DNA of 57,317 bases from Mucilaginibacter polytrichastri. Its GTDB lineage: Bacteria > Bacteroidota > Bacteroidia > Sphingobacteriales > Sphingobacteriaceae. Position numbers and translations under genes: made by a program. Of this stretch, positions 33,092 to 42,185 are shown one piece after another (the first letter of the stretch is position 1; each line of letters starts with the position of its first letter). The DNA lies in the NCBI RefSeq assembly GCF_001911425.1, contig NZ_MPPL01000001.1, positions 4,348,588 through 4,405,904 of the forward strand, given 5' to 3'. The notes under the pieces were generated by a model, which was given only the letters and a program-made list of their open reading frames with translations, was not told where the DNA came from and made no database searches.

Positions 33092-34957
33092 ATGTTTGAC
33101 ATCATACAGCTTTTACCAGACGCGGTTGCCAACCAGATAGCAGCCGGCGAGGTGGTACAACGCCCGGCCTCGGCGGTAAAAGAACTGGTTGAAAATGCTA
33201 TTGATGCCGGCGCAGATAAAATTCAGCTGATACTTAAAGATGCCGGAAAATCACTGATCCAGGTTATTGATAACGGGGCCGGTATGAGCATTACCGATGC
33301 ACGTATGTGTTTTGAGCGTCATGCCACGTCTAAAATACGCAAAGCCGAAGACCTGTTTGCCATCCGCACCATGGGTTTCCGCGGCGAAGCAATGGCTTCT
33401 ATTGCCGCCATTGCACAGGTAGAAATGAAAACCCGCCGCCATGAAGATGAACTGGGCACCTGCATTTGTATAGAAGGAAGCGAAGTATTGAGCCAGGAGC
33501 CCTGTGCTACCCCTGCCGGTACGATTATATCCATCAAAAACTTATTTTATAACACCCCCGCGCGCCGTAACTTTTTAAAAAGCAACCCGGTAGAGATGCG
33601 CCATATCCTCGACGAATTTCAGCGGGTAGCTTTAGCTAATCCTAAGATATTTTTCACCCTGCACCACGAAGGCCAGGAGGTTTATCACCTGCCTGGCACT
33701 ACGTTAAAGCAGCGTATTGTGCATTTACTGGGCAATAACTATAACCAGCGGCTGGTTCCTGTTGAAGAAGATACCAGCATTATTAAACTACAGGGCTTTG
33801 TAGGCAAGCCCGAGTTTGCCCGCAAAACACGCGGCGAGCAGTTCTTTTTTGTAAATAACCGTTTTATAAAGGATGCTTACCTTAACCATGCGGTACTCAC
33901 TGCTTTTGAGCAGTTACTGCCCGATGACACCTTCCCACTGTATGTGCTGTTTATCGAGATCGATCCGTCGAAGATTGATATTAACGTACACCCTACCAAA
34001 ACAGAGATTAAGTACCAGGACGAGAAATCTATCTACGCCATTATCCGCTCGGCGGTTAAGCGTTCTTTGGGTCGATACAACATCACCCCTAGCCTGGATT
34101 TTGACCAGGAGAACAGTATTGAACACCTGATTACCCCGAAACCTTTTGAGGAAATTGTACAGCCTAGCATCAGCTTTAACCCCAACTTTAACCCCTTTAG
34201 CGTACCGGGCGAAAAGAAAAGTGAGCGCAGCTACAGCAGCGAGTCGGCTTATTTTGAGAAAAAGGGCATCCCGAATAACTGGGACACGCTATACCAGATC
34301 AGCAAGCGCGATACGGAAGAACAGCACACCATCGACCTGGATAACAATGCGCCCAATGTGACATTGGACGAAGAGCAGGTGATTAAAAACAGCGAACGCC
34401 AACTGTTCCAGATCCATCATAAATTTATTCTGTCGCAAATTAAGTCGGGCTTTATGCTCATTCATCAGCAATGGGCACACGAGCGTATTTTGTACGAACG
34501 TTTCTTGGCGCAACTGCAAAACCATTCGGGCCTCAGCCAGCAAAGCCTGTTCCCCGAAACGGTAAGCTTGAACAGCAGCGATTTTGAGTTATTAAAAGAG
34601 CTATTGCCAGACATACGTAATCTTGGCTTCGACATACGCGAATTTGGGCCTAATACCGTTATTGTTGAAGGTATTCCGGCTGATATTAACCACAACAGCG
34701 AGCACGAATTATTAGAAAGCCTGCTGGAAGGATTTAAAAACAATACCGCCATATTAAAGTTAGACAAGCGCGATACGCTTGCACGTACACTGGCACGTAA
34801 TGCGGCTACCAAAGCAGGTACCCGGCTATCGCTGGATGAGATGAATTTATTGATCGACCAGCTTTTTGCCTGCCAAATGCCAAATCAGGCGTTGAACGGA
34901 AAACCAGTGATCAGTACTTTTACGTTAAATGAATTAACAGAACGATTTGAAAAATAG
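33092..34957 (+). CDS. mutL: DNA mismatch repair protein MutL
   Basis: Matchmaker ATPase of mismatch repair, 621 aa. The GHKL ATPase domain has ELVENAIDAGAD, DNGAGM and GFRGEAMASI (residues about 30-105), then VHPTKTEIKY at about 300. A low-complexity linker covers about 340-425. The C-terminal dimerisation domain is present, but the endonuclease motif normally written DQHA-x2-E-x4-E reads HQQWAHERILYE (about 457-468), with the metal-binding Asp and His replaced. The last segment CQMPNQALNGKPV corresponds to the C-P-x-GRP region. Nicking activity is therefore uncertain. Confidence 0.96.
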   Translation: MFDIIQLLPDAVANQIAAGEVVQRPASAVKELVENAIDAGADKIQLILKDAGKSLIQVIDNGAGMSITDARMCFERHATSKIRKAEDLFAIRTMGFRGEAMASIAAIAQVEMKTRRHEDELGTCICIEGSEVLSQEPCATPAGTIISIKNLFYNTPARRNFLKSNPVEMRHILDEFQRVALANPKIFFTLHHEGQEVYHLPGTTLKQRIVHLLGNNYNQRLVPVEEDTSIIKLQGFVGKPEFARKTRGEQFFFVNNRFIKDAYLNHAVLTAFEQLLPDDTFPLYVLFIEIDPSKIDINVHPTKTEIKYQDEKSIYAIIRSAVKRSLGRYNITPSLDFDQENSIEHLITPKPFEEIVQPSISFNPNFNPFSVPGEKKSERSYSSESAYFEKKGIPNNWDTLYQISKRDTEEQHTIDLDNNAPNVTLDEEQVIKNSERQLFQIHHKFILSQIKSGFMLIHQQWAHERILYERFLAQLQNHSGLSQQSLFPETVSLNSSDFELLKELLPDIRNLGFDIREFGPNTVIVEGIPADINHNSEHELLESLLEGFKNNTAILKLDKRDTLARTLARNAATKAGTRLSLDEMNLLIDQLFACQMPNQALNGKPVISTFTLNELTERFEK

Positions 34958-34981
34958 CTTTAATAAGCTTTTGTAACTAAT

Positions 34982-35704
34982 ATGAGTGCACTTAGGCAGA
35001 ACCCTTTAGCCAATTTACCCCCGGTTGTAAAAAATTTGCTGATCATTAACGTGATCTGTTTTATACCGTACTATATTTATGATAAGGGCCCCGATCTTCC
35101 AAATGCATATGTAGATCTTTTTGGAGTTTTTTATTTTAATTCACCTCATTTCAAAGCTTGGCAAATTATTACGCATATGTTTATGCATGGGGGTATTTGG
35201 CATATCGTTTTTAACATGTTTGCTTTATATTCATTCGGTCCTATTTTAGAATATATTTTAGGTTCAAAACGTTTTTTAAATTTCTACTTCATTTGTGGCC
35301 TTGGTGCCCTTGCATTACAAATGTTTGTACAGGGACTTGAAGTACATTCATTAATAGGTCATTTTACACTTGATCCATCATCAAATCTTAGACTTACTAC
35401 CGAAGAATTTGCAAAATTAAAAGACATTTATGAAAACCCCATGGTTGGCGCATCTGGTGCTATTTTTGGTGTACTAATTGCTTTTGCCTACCTTTTACCG
35501 AATGCCGAATTAATGATTATGTTTATCCCTGTACCGGTAAAAGCAAAGTACGTAGTACCTGTCTATATGATATATGAATTGGGTTCTGGCCTTGGCCAAT
35601 TTGCCGGAGATTCTGTAGCGCATTTTGCCCATATAGGCGGTGCTTTATTTGGGTTTCTTTTAATTAAATTGTGGCGTGTACAAAGGCCAAACAATTTTAT
35701 GTAA
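34982..35704 (+). CDS. Rhomboid family intramembrane serine protease (first copy)
   Basis: A 240-aa six-helix membrane protease. The catalytic serine is in GASGAIFG (about residues 157-164), and the catalytic histidine is in HFAHIGGALFG (about 222-232). The oxyanion-side segment HMFMHGGIWHIVFNMFALYSFG (about 63-84) is canonical. It is 24 bases after mutL and 46 bases before a second rhomboid. Third-position AT content is visibly higher than in its neighbours, which may indicate separate ancestry. Substrates are unknown. Confidence 0.93.
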   Translation: MSALRQNPLANLPPVVKNLLIINVICFIPYYIYDKGPDLPNAYVDLFGVFYFNSPHFKAWQIITHMFMHGGIWHIVFNMFALYSFGPILEYILGSKRFLNFYFICGLGALALQMFVQGLEVHSLIGHFTLDPSSNLRLTTEEFAKLKDIYENPMVGASGAIFGVLIAFAYLLPNAELMIMFIPVPVKAKYVVPVYMIYELGSGLGQFAGDSVAHFAHIGGALFGFLLIKLWRVQRPNNFM

Positions 35705-35750
35705 ACTATGTAAGTTATATACATAAACGCCTACCCTAAAAAACATCGAT

Positions 35751-36644
35751 ATGAATACCACCTGGCAAGATATACGCTACAAAGTATTGCACTCGGGCAG
35801 CAAAGTAAATGTGCTCATCGCTATTAATGTGTGCGTATTTTTGCTTATAAATATCCCGGCTATTTTAGAGCAGCTGTTTATTACCGGCTTTAGTCAGCCC
35901 AGCATCATTAAAAGCTATTCGGTAGAATACCTGGACATGGTTGCCTCACTACCCAAACTGCTTACCCGGTTCTGGACACCGCTTACCTACATGTTTATGC
36001 ATGAGGGGGTTTTCCACATCTTATTTAACATGCTGTGGCTTTACTGGCTGGGCCAAATTTTTGAAGAATATCTGGGCAATAAAAAAACCATAGGCTTATA
36101 TATAGCAGGTGGTTTAGCGGGTGCCGCAGCCTATATAGCGGCATTTAATTTTATCCCTGCCTTTGCGCACACGCCAGAGTTTTTACAGATCCCTATTTTA
36201 GGCGCTTCGGCCAGTGTGATGGCCATTGTTGTGGCTACCGCCACCCTGGTGCCCAATTACACTATTTTCCTGATGTTTTTAGGCCCTGTAAAATTAAAAT
36301 GGATAGCCATATTTTACGTAGTGCTCGACTTTTTAAGTATTGCAGGCCCCAATGCCGGCGGCGAAATTGCGCACCTGGGCGGCGCACTGCTGGGCTTTAT
36401 TTACATTAAGCAACTACAACGCGGTAACAATTGGGGCGAAAGCTTTGGCAAGGTATTTAAAGCCAGCCCTAAAATTAAGGTAGTGAGCAATAACGCAGGC
36501 TACCAGAAACCAGGCAGAAACATCAACACCGCACCCCACCAGGAAGAAATAGACCGTATACTGGATAAAATTTCGCAAACAGGGTACGACAGTCTGAACA
36601 AAAGCGAGAAAGAAACGCTGTTCAGAGCCAGCAATAACGATTAA
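35751..36644 (+). CDS. Rhomboid family intramembrane serine protease (second copy) with C-terminal helical domain
   Basis: A 297-aa rhomboid. The active-site segment is ILGASASVMAIVVA, in which the residue after the serine is alanine where most rhomboids have glycine. The histidine is in EIAHLGGALLGF (about 206-217). HEGVFHILFNMLWLYWLG (about 84-101) is typical. After the membrane part a soluble tail ends EEIDRILDKISQTGYDSLNKSEKETL, the small helical domain often appended to Bacteroidota rhomboids. Its stop abuts the next ATG, indicating an operon with the EEP gene. Confidence 0.93.
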   Translation: MNTTWQDIRYKVLHSGSKVNVLIAINVCVFLLINIPAILEQLFITGFSQPSIIKSYSVEYLDMVASLPKLLTRFWTPLTYMFMHEGVFHILFNMLWLYWLGQIFEEYLGNKKTIGLYIAGGLAGAAAYIAAFNFIPAFAHTPEFLQIPILGASASVMAIVVATATLVPNYTIFLMFLGPVKLKWIAIFYVVLDFLSIAGPNAGGEIAHLGGALLGFIYIKQLQRGNNWGESFGKVFKASPKIKVVSNNAGYQKPGRNINTAPHQEEIDRILDKISQTGYDSLNKSEKETLFRASNND

Positions 36645-37757
36645 ATGAAGGCTAAAAAAGGGTTAGGCTTTTTCACCAAACTTTTGCTTTGTATCAATGC
36701 CGGGTTAGCCATCGCATTGCTTATCAGCTATCTGGCACCTGTTACAGATCCGGGCAAGGTATGGTTAATTGCATTTTTTGGGCTGGGTTACCCACCACTT
36801 TTACTGTTTAACATTATTTTTATTGTCATCTGGCTTTTCAAAAAAAGCTGGTTTGCCTTAATATCATTGCTATGCATTGTTGCGGGGTATAGCGTATTAC
36901 AAAATAGTTTTGGCGTTAACGCCGCCCGCACCTACAAGCAAAAAGAAACCCGCGATGCCATTCGCATTATGACGTACAATGTGCATTCGTTTAAAAAATA
37001 TGGCGCTAAAAATGATGTATCAACCAAACACGAAATACTGGACCTAATCCGCGAAAGGCAACCCGATATTATAGGCTTCCAGGAGTATTATACCCGGCAC
37101 AAGGGCGAATACGCCATGACAGATTCTATCAAAAGCATCCTTAATAATAGCAACTACTATTTTGAGCCTGTTAATTACAGTAATAGCCGCGATGCAGAAG
37201 GGATAGCTGTATTTTCTAAATATCCCATTATTAACAAAGGCCTCATCCGCCTTTCGGAAGACCGTAACGGTAATCAGTGCATTTTTATTGATGTAAAATA
37301 TAAGGAGCAAACCTTCCGCTATTATTGCGTACACCTTAAATCTATCGGGTTTGATCAGGAAGATTATCAGTACCTGGATAGCGTATCTAAAAAAGGGAAA
37401 ACAGATATGCACTCGTTTCGCCGCATAGGCAGCAAACTTAAACAAGCCTTTATAGCCCGCAGTAAACAGGTACATGTAATTAAGGAACATACAAAGCAAT
37501 GCCCCTACCCCTACATCATAGCCGGCGACTTTAATGATACACCATCATCATACGCGCTGCACGAGATGGCTAAAGGCCTCAAAAATGCCTTCCGCGAAAA
37601 AGGCAGCGGCCTGGGCCGAACTTATAACGGCGATTTTCCCAATTACCAGATCGATTATATACTGACCACGCCCGGCTTCAATGTGCAGGATTATCGCGTA
37701 ATAGAGAAAAAATTATCAGACCATTACCCGGTTTACAGTGATTTGCTGTTGAAGTAA
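36645..37757 (+). CDS. Membrane-anchored endonuclease/exonuclease/phosphatase family protein
   Basis: A 370-aa protein with three hydrophobic segments in the first 90 residues followed by an EEP catalytic domain on the far side. Active-site motifs: RIMTYNVHSF (about 106-115), IIGFQEYY (Glu, about 141), AGDFNDTPSS (about 294-303), QIDYILTT and SDHYPVYSDL (about 356-366). The family includes DNases, lipid phosphatases and sphingomyelinases; the substrate is not predictable. It is directly fused in transcription to the rhomboid gene (no intergenic base). Confidence 0.9.
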   Translation: MKAKKGLGFFTKLLLCINAGLAIALLISYLAPVTDPGKVWLIAFFGLGYPPLLLFNIIFIVIWLFKKSWFALISLLCIVAGYSVLQNSFGVNAARTYKQKETRDAIRIMTYNVHSFKKYGAKNDVSTKHEILDLIRERQPDIIGFQEYYTRHKGEYAMTDSIKSILNNSNYYFEPVNYSNSRDAEGIAVFSKYPIINKGLIRLSEDRNGNQCIFIDVKYKEQTFRYYCVHLKSIGFDQEDYQYLDSVSKKGKTDMHSFRRIGSKLKQAFIARSKQVHVIKEHTKQCPYPYIIAGDFNDTPSSYALHEMAKGLKNAFREKGSGLGRTYNGDFPNYQIDYILTTPGFNVQDYRVIEKKLSDHYPVYSDLLLK

Positions 37758-37778
37758 TTTAAGTGTGTATAGGTAAAG

Positions 37779-37880
37779 TTCCCTCCCTTGGGAGGGCTAG
37801 GGAAGGGTTTCTTCAAATAGATGGAGTATAAACCCCTCCCTGCCACTCCACCGCCAATCGCGCCCCTCCCAAGGAGGGAA
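37779..37880. repeat. Dispersed CCCTCCC/GGGAGGG repeat
   Basis: Begins TTCCCTCCCTTGGGAGGG and ends CCCCTCCCAAGGAGGGAA, with AACCCCTCCC inside. Same family as 29400-29512. Lies between the EEP gene and cysS. Confidence 0.7.
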
Positions 37881-37966
37881 TAAAAAAAATCGATTATCAA
37901 ATCATCATATTCCCATCAAAATAAATAACCGTTCTGCTTAACTTCACACACATATCGAAAAAATCG

Positions 37967-37974
37967 TAAGTTTG
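37967..37974 (+). promoter_or_regulatory. Putative -7 box of cysS
   Basis: TAAGTTTG fits TAnnTTTG and ends six bases before the ATG at 37981, which predicts a leaderless mRNA. No TTG is found at the -33 distance. Confidence 0.4.
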
Positions 37975-37980
37975 CTGCCC

Positions 37981-39441
37981 ATGAAACAAAGCCTGTTTGT
38001 TTACAACACTTTAACACGTAAAAAAGAAGAGTTTACGCCGCTTAACGCCCCTCACGTGGGCATGTATGTTTGCGGCCCTACCGTTTACAGCGATGTGCAT
38101 CTGGGCAATTGCCGTACTTATATCTCGTTCGATCTGATATTCCGCTACCTTAACCATTTGGGTTACAAGGTGCGCTACGTACGCAACATTACCGATGCCG
38201 GCCACCTGGAAGACGACTCTGACACAGGCGAAGACAAGATCTCTAAAAAAGCAAAAATTGCCAAAGTAGAGCCAATGGAAATTGCCCAGAAATATACAGT
38301 GGGTTTCCGCGAAGTATTGGGCATATTTAATACCCTGCCGCCCAGCATTGAGCCTACCGCTACCGGCCATATTATTGAGCAGATAGAACTGGTGAAAGAA
38401 ATGATTGCCAACGGCTATGCTTATGAGGTTGATGGCTCTATTTACTTTGATGTAGAGAAGTATAATAAAAACTTTGATTACGGCGTACTGAGCGGCCGTA
38501 ACCTCGAAGATATGCTGAATAACACCCGAAGCCTCGGCGGACAGGAAGAAAAGCATGGCAAGCTTGATTTTGCCCTTTGGATAAAAGCCAAGCCCGAGCA
38601 CCTCATGAAATGGCCTTCGCCCTGGGGTGTGGGTTTCCCGGGCTGGCATTTGGAATGCTCGGCCATGAGCCACAAATACCTGGGCGACCAGTTTGATATC
38701 CACGGCGGCGGACTTGACCTGGTGCCTACTCACCATACCAACGAGATTGCCCAAAACGAAGCCTGCTTTAATAAAACCCCGGCCAAGTACTGGGTGCATA
38801 CCAATATGCTGACGGTTAACGGCCAAAAAATGTCGAAATCGTTAGGTAACAGCTTTTTACCACATGAGCTTTTTACCGGGCACAACGCCATATTAAACAA
38901 GGGCTACAGCCCGATGACCGTGAGGTTCTTTATGTTACAGGCGCATTACCGCAGCACGCTCGATTTTGGTAATGAAGCGATGGAGGCATCAGAGAAAGGC
39001 TTTAAACGACTGATGAATGCCTTTAGCTTACTGGATGGGCTCAAAGCATCTGCCACTACAGAAGCAGAGATAACGCCATTACGCGAACGTTGCTACGAAG
39101 CTCTTAATGACGATTTTAACAGCCCGGTTTTAATTGCCGAACTGTTTGAGGCATCGCGCATTATTAATTCGGTACATGATGGTAAAATGGCTATCGATGC
39201 AGCCAATCTGCAGCAGCTAAAAGACCTGATGAACGATTTTGTGACCGAAATATTGGGCCTCAAAAACGAACAAGCATCCACAGACGAACTGCCCAAAGTG
39301 GTTGATTTTATTGTTAACCTGCGCAACGAAGCTAAAACCAACCGCGATTATGCCACATCAGACAAAATACGCGATGGCTTGCAAAAAATAGGAATCCAAC
39401 TTAAAGACGCCAAAGAAGGCACCACCTGGACCAAAATATAA
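37981..39441 (+). CDS. cysS: Cysteinyl-tRNA synthetase
   Basis: Class I aminoacyl-tRNA synthetase, 486 aa from ATG 37981 (an in-frame TTG three codons earlier lies in the -7 box and is rejected). Motifs: zinc and binding segment MYVCGPTVYSD (about residues 23-33), the HIGH-type HLGNCRT (about 36-42), HLECSAMS with GGGLDLVPTHHTNEIAQNEA, and KMSKSLGN (about 283-290). The C-terminal domain ends DLK-like LKDAKEGTTWTK, as usual. Confidence 0.97.
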   Translation: MKQSLFVYNTLTRKKEEFTPLNAPHVGMYVCGPTVYSDVHLGNCRTYISFDLIFRYLNHLGYKVRYVRNITDAGHLEDDSDTGEDKISKKAKIAKVEPMEIAQKYTVGFREVLGIFNTLPPSIEPTATGHIIEQIELVKEMIANGYAYEVDGSIYFDVEKYNKNFDYGVLSGRNLEDMLNNTRSLGGQEEKHGKLDFALWIKAKPEHLMKWPSPWGVGFPGWHLECSAMSHKYLGDQFDIHGGGLDLVPTHHTNEIAQNEACFNKTPAKYWVHTNMLTVNGQKMSKSLGNSFLPHELFTGHNAILNKGYSPMTVRFFMLQAHYRSTLDFGNEAMEASEKGFKRLMNAFSLLDGLKASATTEAEITPLRERCYEALNDDFNSPVLIAELFEASRIINSVHDGKMAIDAANLQQLKDLMNDFVTEILGLKNEQASTDELPKVVDFIVNLRNEAKTNRDYATSDKIRDGLQKIGIQLKDAKEGTTWTKI

Positions 39442-39473
39442 GATGCCTAACAGATCTGTAATAACACCCGAAC

Positions 39474-39511
39474 CTAAAATGGCCAGATAAATGTTTATCC
39501 GGCCATTTTAG
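39474..39511 (+). terminator. Hairpin terminator after cysS
   Basis: An 18-bp stem (39474-39491 with 39494-39511, one mismatch) begins CTAAAATGGCC. The closing TTTTAG gives only a weak T tail. Confidence 0.6.
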
Positions 39512-39929
39512 TATTTAATATCGGTTTGCTTAAACCAGTGCCTCATTATATTGTCAATAGTGTTAAAAATTATTAATGTGCATTTGTAGCCTTAATTAAT
39601 TGATTAACATTAAAGTAAATAAAATAACAGCAAATGATATTTATCAACCCTAATTATCCAAATCTACACATTTAAAACTAAAATATAATAACATTGTATA
39701 AGCATTAAGCTTTTACCAATGTAATAGCATATTCCAGGCATTAACTAAGCTTTTTTTCAATCGCTTACAGCTGCCTCATTATTAATTACTTTTATATTAA
39801 ACATTAACACATAAACTTAGCATCATTGTTTTATACTAAAACCACACAATTTAAGTTAATCAGTTAGCTATAATTGTAAATTAGTTACTACCCGCTAGGT
39901 TTACTATTTATTTACTTTTTATTCTAAAA
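39512..39929. other. AT-rich non-coding region before the NTF2-like gene
   Basis: More than 400 bases of very AT-rich DNA. I see no supported gene, RNA or long palindrome. It may hold the promoter of the next gene, but no TAnnTTTG box is obvious. Confidence 0.45.
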
Positions 39930-40799
39930 ATGAATTTTAAAAAATCCTTAATTATTATTGCATTAAGCAGCACCGGGCTTTCTGTATCTGCACAACAAAA
40001 AGCAGCCCAGGTACAAACAGTAATAACCGCCGAAGATAATTTTAATAAACTAGTAGCCCGTAAAGGCATTAAAGATGGCTTTTTAAGCGTAGCCGATGCA
40101 GAAGGAATTGTATTTAAACCCGAAGCCATTAAGATTAACGAATTTTACAGCAAAATTGATAAACAACCCGGCACGTTAAGCTGGATCCCTAAATACGCCC
40201 GCATATCTGCCAATGGCGATATGGCCTTTACCGCCGGCCCTTACGTATACCAAAACGGCAAAAGCGATGAAGACAAGGTGTATGGCGATTATGTTTCCAT
40301 ATGGCGCGCCGATGCAGATAACAAGTTAAAATTGCTTATTGACCTGGGTATCCAGCACCCCGAAACTGAGTTGACCGCCAATACCGATTTTAAAGATCCG
40401 GAGCCGCCAAAATCGGCCCCGAGTAAAGATCCGTTTTTAGGTAAGGGCATTATTGTTAATACCGATAAAACCTTTAACCATACACTGGATATCTCTACCC
40501 TGGGTACTTATAAAGAATTTTTTAATCCCGAAGGCCATTTTTACTTCCCGGGTTTTCAGCCAATTACCGGCATTGATAAAACTATGAAGTTTTTAAACAA
40601 TGAAGGTATCAGCATATCTGCCGAAACACTAACGGCAGGCCGCTCAACCAGTGGCGATCTCGCTTACAGCTATGGTAAAGCCCGCATTAAAAAAGGCAAC
40701 ATTGTAAGCAATTACAGCTATGTACGCATCTGGCAACCAGATGCCAACCACCGCTGGAACATTGTACTCGAAATATTTTCGGCCATAGAGAACGAATAA
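39930..40799 (+). CDS. Secreted protein with NTF2-like (DUF4440-type) halves
   Basis: A 289-aa protein with a Sec signal peptide (MNFKKSLIIIALSSTGLSVSAQ). The mature sequence has two similar halves. The first (about 35-135) includes NFNKLVARKGIKDGFLSVADAEGIVF and GDMAFTAGPYVYQ...DYVSIWRAD; the second (about 160-289) includes MKFLNNEGISISAETLTAGRST and GDLAYSYGKARIKK...SYVRIWQPD. This cone-fold pattern is typical of SnoaL/DUF4440 proteins. No catalytic residues can be assigned. It stands alone after a long AT-rich gap. Confidence 0.72.
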   Translation: MNFKKSLIIIALSSTGLSVSAQQKAAQVQTVITAEDNFNKLVARKGIKDGFLSVADAEGIVFKPEAIKINEFYSKIDKQPGTLSWIPKYARISANGDMAFTAGPYVYQNGKSDEDKVYGDYVSIWRADADNKLKLLIDLGIQHPETELTANTDFKDPEPPKSAPSKDPFLGKGIIVNTDKTFNHTLDISTLGTYKEFFNPEGHFYFPGFQPITGIDKTMKFLNNEGISISAETLTAGRSTSGDLAYSYGKARIKKGNIVSNYSYVRIWQPDANHRWNIVLEIFSAIENE

Positions 40800-40820
40800 T
40801 TCCGCTTTTAAAAATATGCT

Positions 40821-40855
40821 AAGAAGAGCATTTGCCTGTGGCAGATGCTCTTCTT
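40821..40855 (+). terminator. Intrinsic terminator after the NTF2-like gene
   Basis: AAGAAGAGCA (40821-40830) pairs with TGCTCTTCTT (40846-40855), with partial extension through the TTGCC/GGCAG loop sides. An ATG inside this stem (40845) is in frame with the next gene and is rejected as its start. Confidence 0.75.
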
Positions 40856-40931
40856 ATTTAAAAAAAACGCCGTATTAATAACCAATGCACACTATAAAAA
40901 TATTCCTGTTGGGCATACGCTGCATAAAACT

Positions 40932-41588
40932 ATGATCGCTGAAAGAAGAAAAAAAATAATGGCCGTTGTGCTTGTACTCATCTGCGTCGGCTTTTTGGCG
41001 TTGAGTTTGTTTGTGAAATACTCGCCGGTCAACATATTAGATGAGCGTTTTAGCAAAGATGTACAGCAATATCAAAACCCGGTATTGGATACTGCAATGG
41101 AAATTATCAGCTGGTTTGGTTATTTCCCTGGCTCTATTATTATGGTTGTATTGGCTACAGGCATTTTCTTACTGCTTAAATACAAGCGCGAAGCCTTATT
41201 TATGCTCTCTACTGCTTTCGCTGGCGTGGTTAGCACCATCTTCAAGATCATCGTTAACCGCCCAAGGCCGTCCGAGCCATTGGTGCACGTATTTAAAAAA
41301 GCATCTCAGCAAAGTTTCCCAAGCGGGCATGTACTGTTCTATATAGTATATTTCGGTTTTTTAACAATGCTGATGATCCAGCTAAAGGATCTTCCTAAAT
41401 CAATCAGAATTATAATCGGTTCGTTTTCGGTGTTCCTTATATTTTCAATCCCATTCTCCAGGATTTATCTGGGTGCACACTGGTTTACTGATGTAGTAGG
41501 CGGGGTATTGATAGGCATTGTTTGCCTTTATGTGCTAAGTTATTTTTACGAGCGAAAAGCAACCAAACAATACGAAAACAAGGCTTAA
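40932..41588 (+). CDS. PAP2 family membrane phosphatase
   Basis: A 218-aa integral membrane phosphatase of the PAP2 superfamily (lipid phosphate or undecaprenyl-pyrophosphate phosphatases). The three signature motifs are intact: KIIVNRPRP (K-x6-RP), SFPSGH and SRIYLGAHWFTDV (S-R-x5-H-x3-D). About five membrane segments. ATG 40932 (MIAERRKKIM) is chosen because the nearer upstream ATG lies in the preceding terminator stem and the extra residues look unlike a protein N-terminus. A role in undecaprenyl phosphate recycling or lipid turnover is possible. Confidence 0.92.
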   Translation: MIAERRKKIMAVVLVLICVGFLALSLFVKYSPVNILDERFSKDVQQYQNPVLDTAMEIISWFGYFPGSIIMVVLATGIFLLLKYKREALFMLSTAFAGVVSTIFKIIVNRPRPSEPLVHVFKKASQQSFPSGHVLFYIVYFGFLTMLMIQLKDLPKSIRIIIGSFSVFLIFSIPFSRIYLGAHWFTDVVGGVLIGIVCLYVLSYFYERKATKQYENKA

Positions 41589-41702
41589 GATTCTATTTCC
41601 CAGGAATGTGCAAATCCCGTCCTCGTTGCAAGAGAGCGCAAGTGAGGATGGTGCAGAGGCCATTATCTTGATGCTTATCTCTCAGATTCTCGCTTCTCTT
41701 CC

Positions 41703-42185
41703 CTACCGTTTCATTTCTTCTTTTATCGCCCGCAAAAACTCATTGCAATGCTGCGAGCCGATGATGTAAAGCAATCCGTCGCGGTCTGTAAGGTGGATGG
41801 CATCATTACCCGCTGTAAAAAAACGAATGGTGCCTTTTTTGTGCAGGTTATACACCGGGTTATTAAACAGGTAACGGCTGTAAGTTCCGCTTTCTACTTT
41901 AACAATACTGTTCAAATCTATTTTAACCAGGCGGCTGGTCCACAGGCCATCTAACAAAATGCTTTTGTTAATTACCCGGGTGCGAAAATGCAGCATAAAG
42001 CCCATAATAATGGATATAATCACAATACCGAAACCCACAACCACCAGCAGATCGCCGTTGCGTTCGCGTTCGTCTGTAAAAAAGTAAACGGCAAAACAGA
42101 TGAGGGCCAGCATCAGCCTAATGGTAACTGGTATCCATTCGCGTCCTAAGTATTGTTTTTCAGTAAAAACGGGTTTATCGGCCAT
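41703..42185 (-). CDS. Two-helix membrane protein with PH-like C-terminal part
   Basis: A 160-aa protein. Two membrane helices (about residues 20-37 and 46-65) are followed by a beta-rich cytoplasmic part (VINKSILLDGLWTSRLVKIDLNSI, NLHKKGTIRFFTAG, LLYIIGSQHCNEFLRAIKEEMKR). The last segment looks like the closing helix of a bacterial PH-like domain. Function unknown. Its ATG directly abuts the tilS stop, so the two are translated from one transcript. Confidence 0.6.
   Translation of the reverse strand: MADKPVFTEKQYLGREWIPVTIRLMLALICFAVYFFTDERERNGDLLVVVGFGIVIISIIMGFMLHFRTRVINKSILLDGLWTSRLVKIDLNSIVKVESGTYSRYLFNNPVYNLHKKGTIRFFTAGNDAIHLTDRDGLLYIIGSQHCNEFLRAIKEEMKR

Noticed and set aside
39512..39929. 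Possible RNA gene in the long AT-rich gap
   Set aside because: No compact GC-rich stem, tRNA-like TTCGAATC or riboswitch motif could be found.
40845..40931. Upstream in-frame start of the PAP2 gene
   Set aside because: It lies in a terminator stem; the internal ATG at 40932 gives a normal membrane protein.
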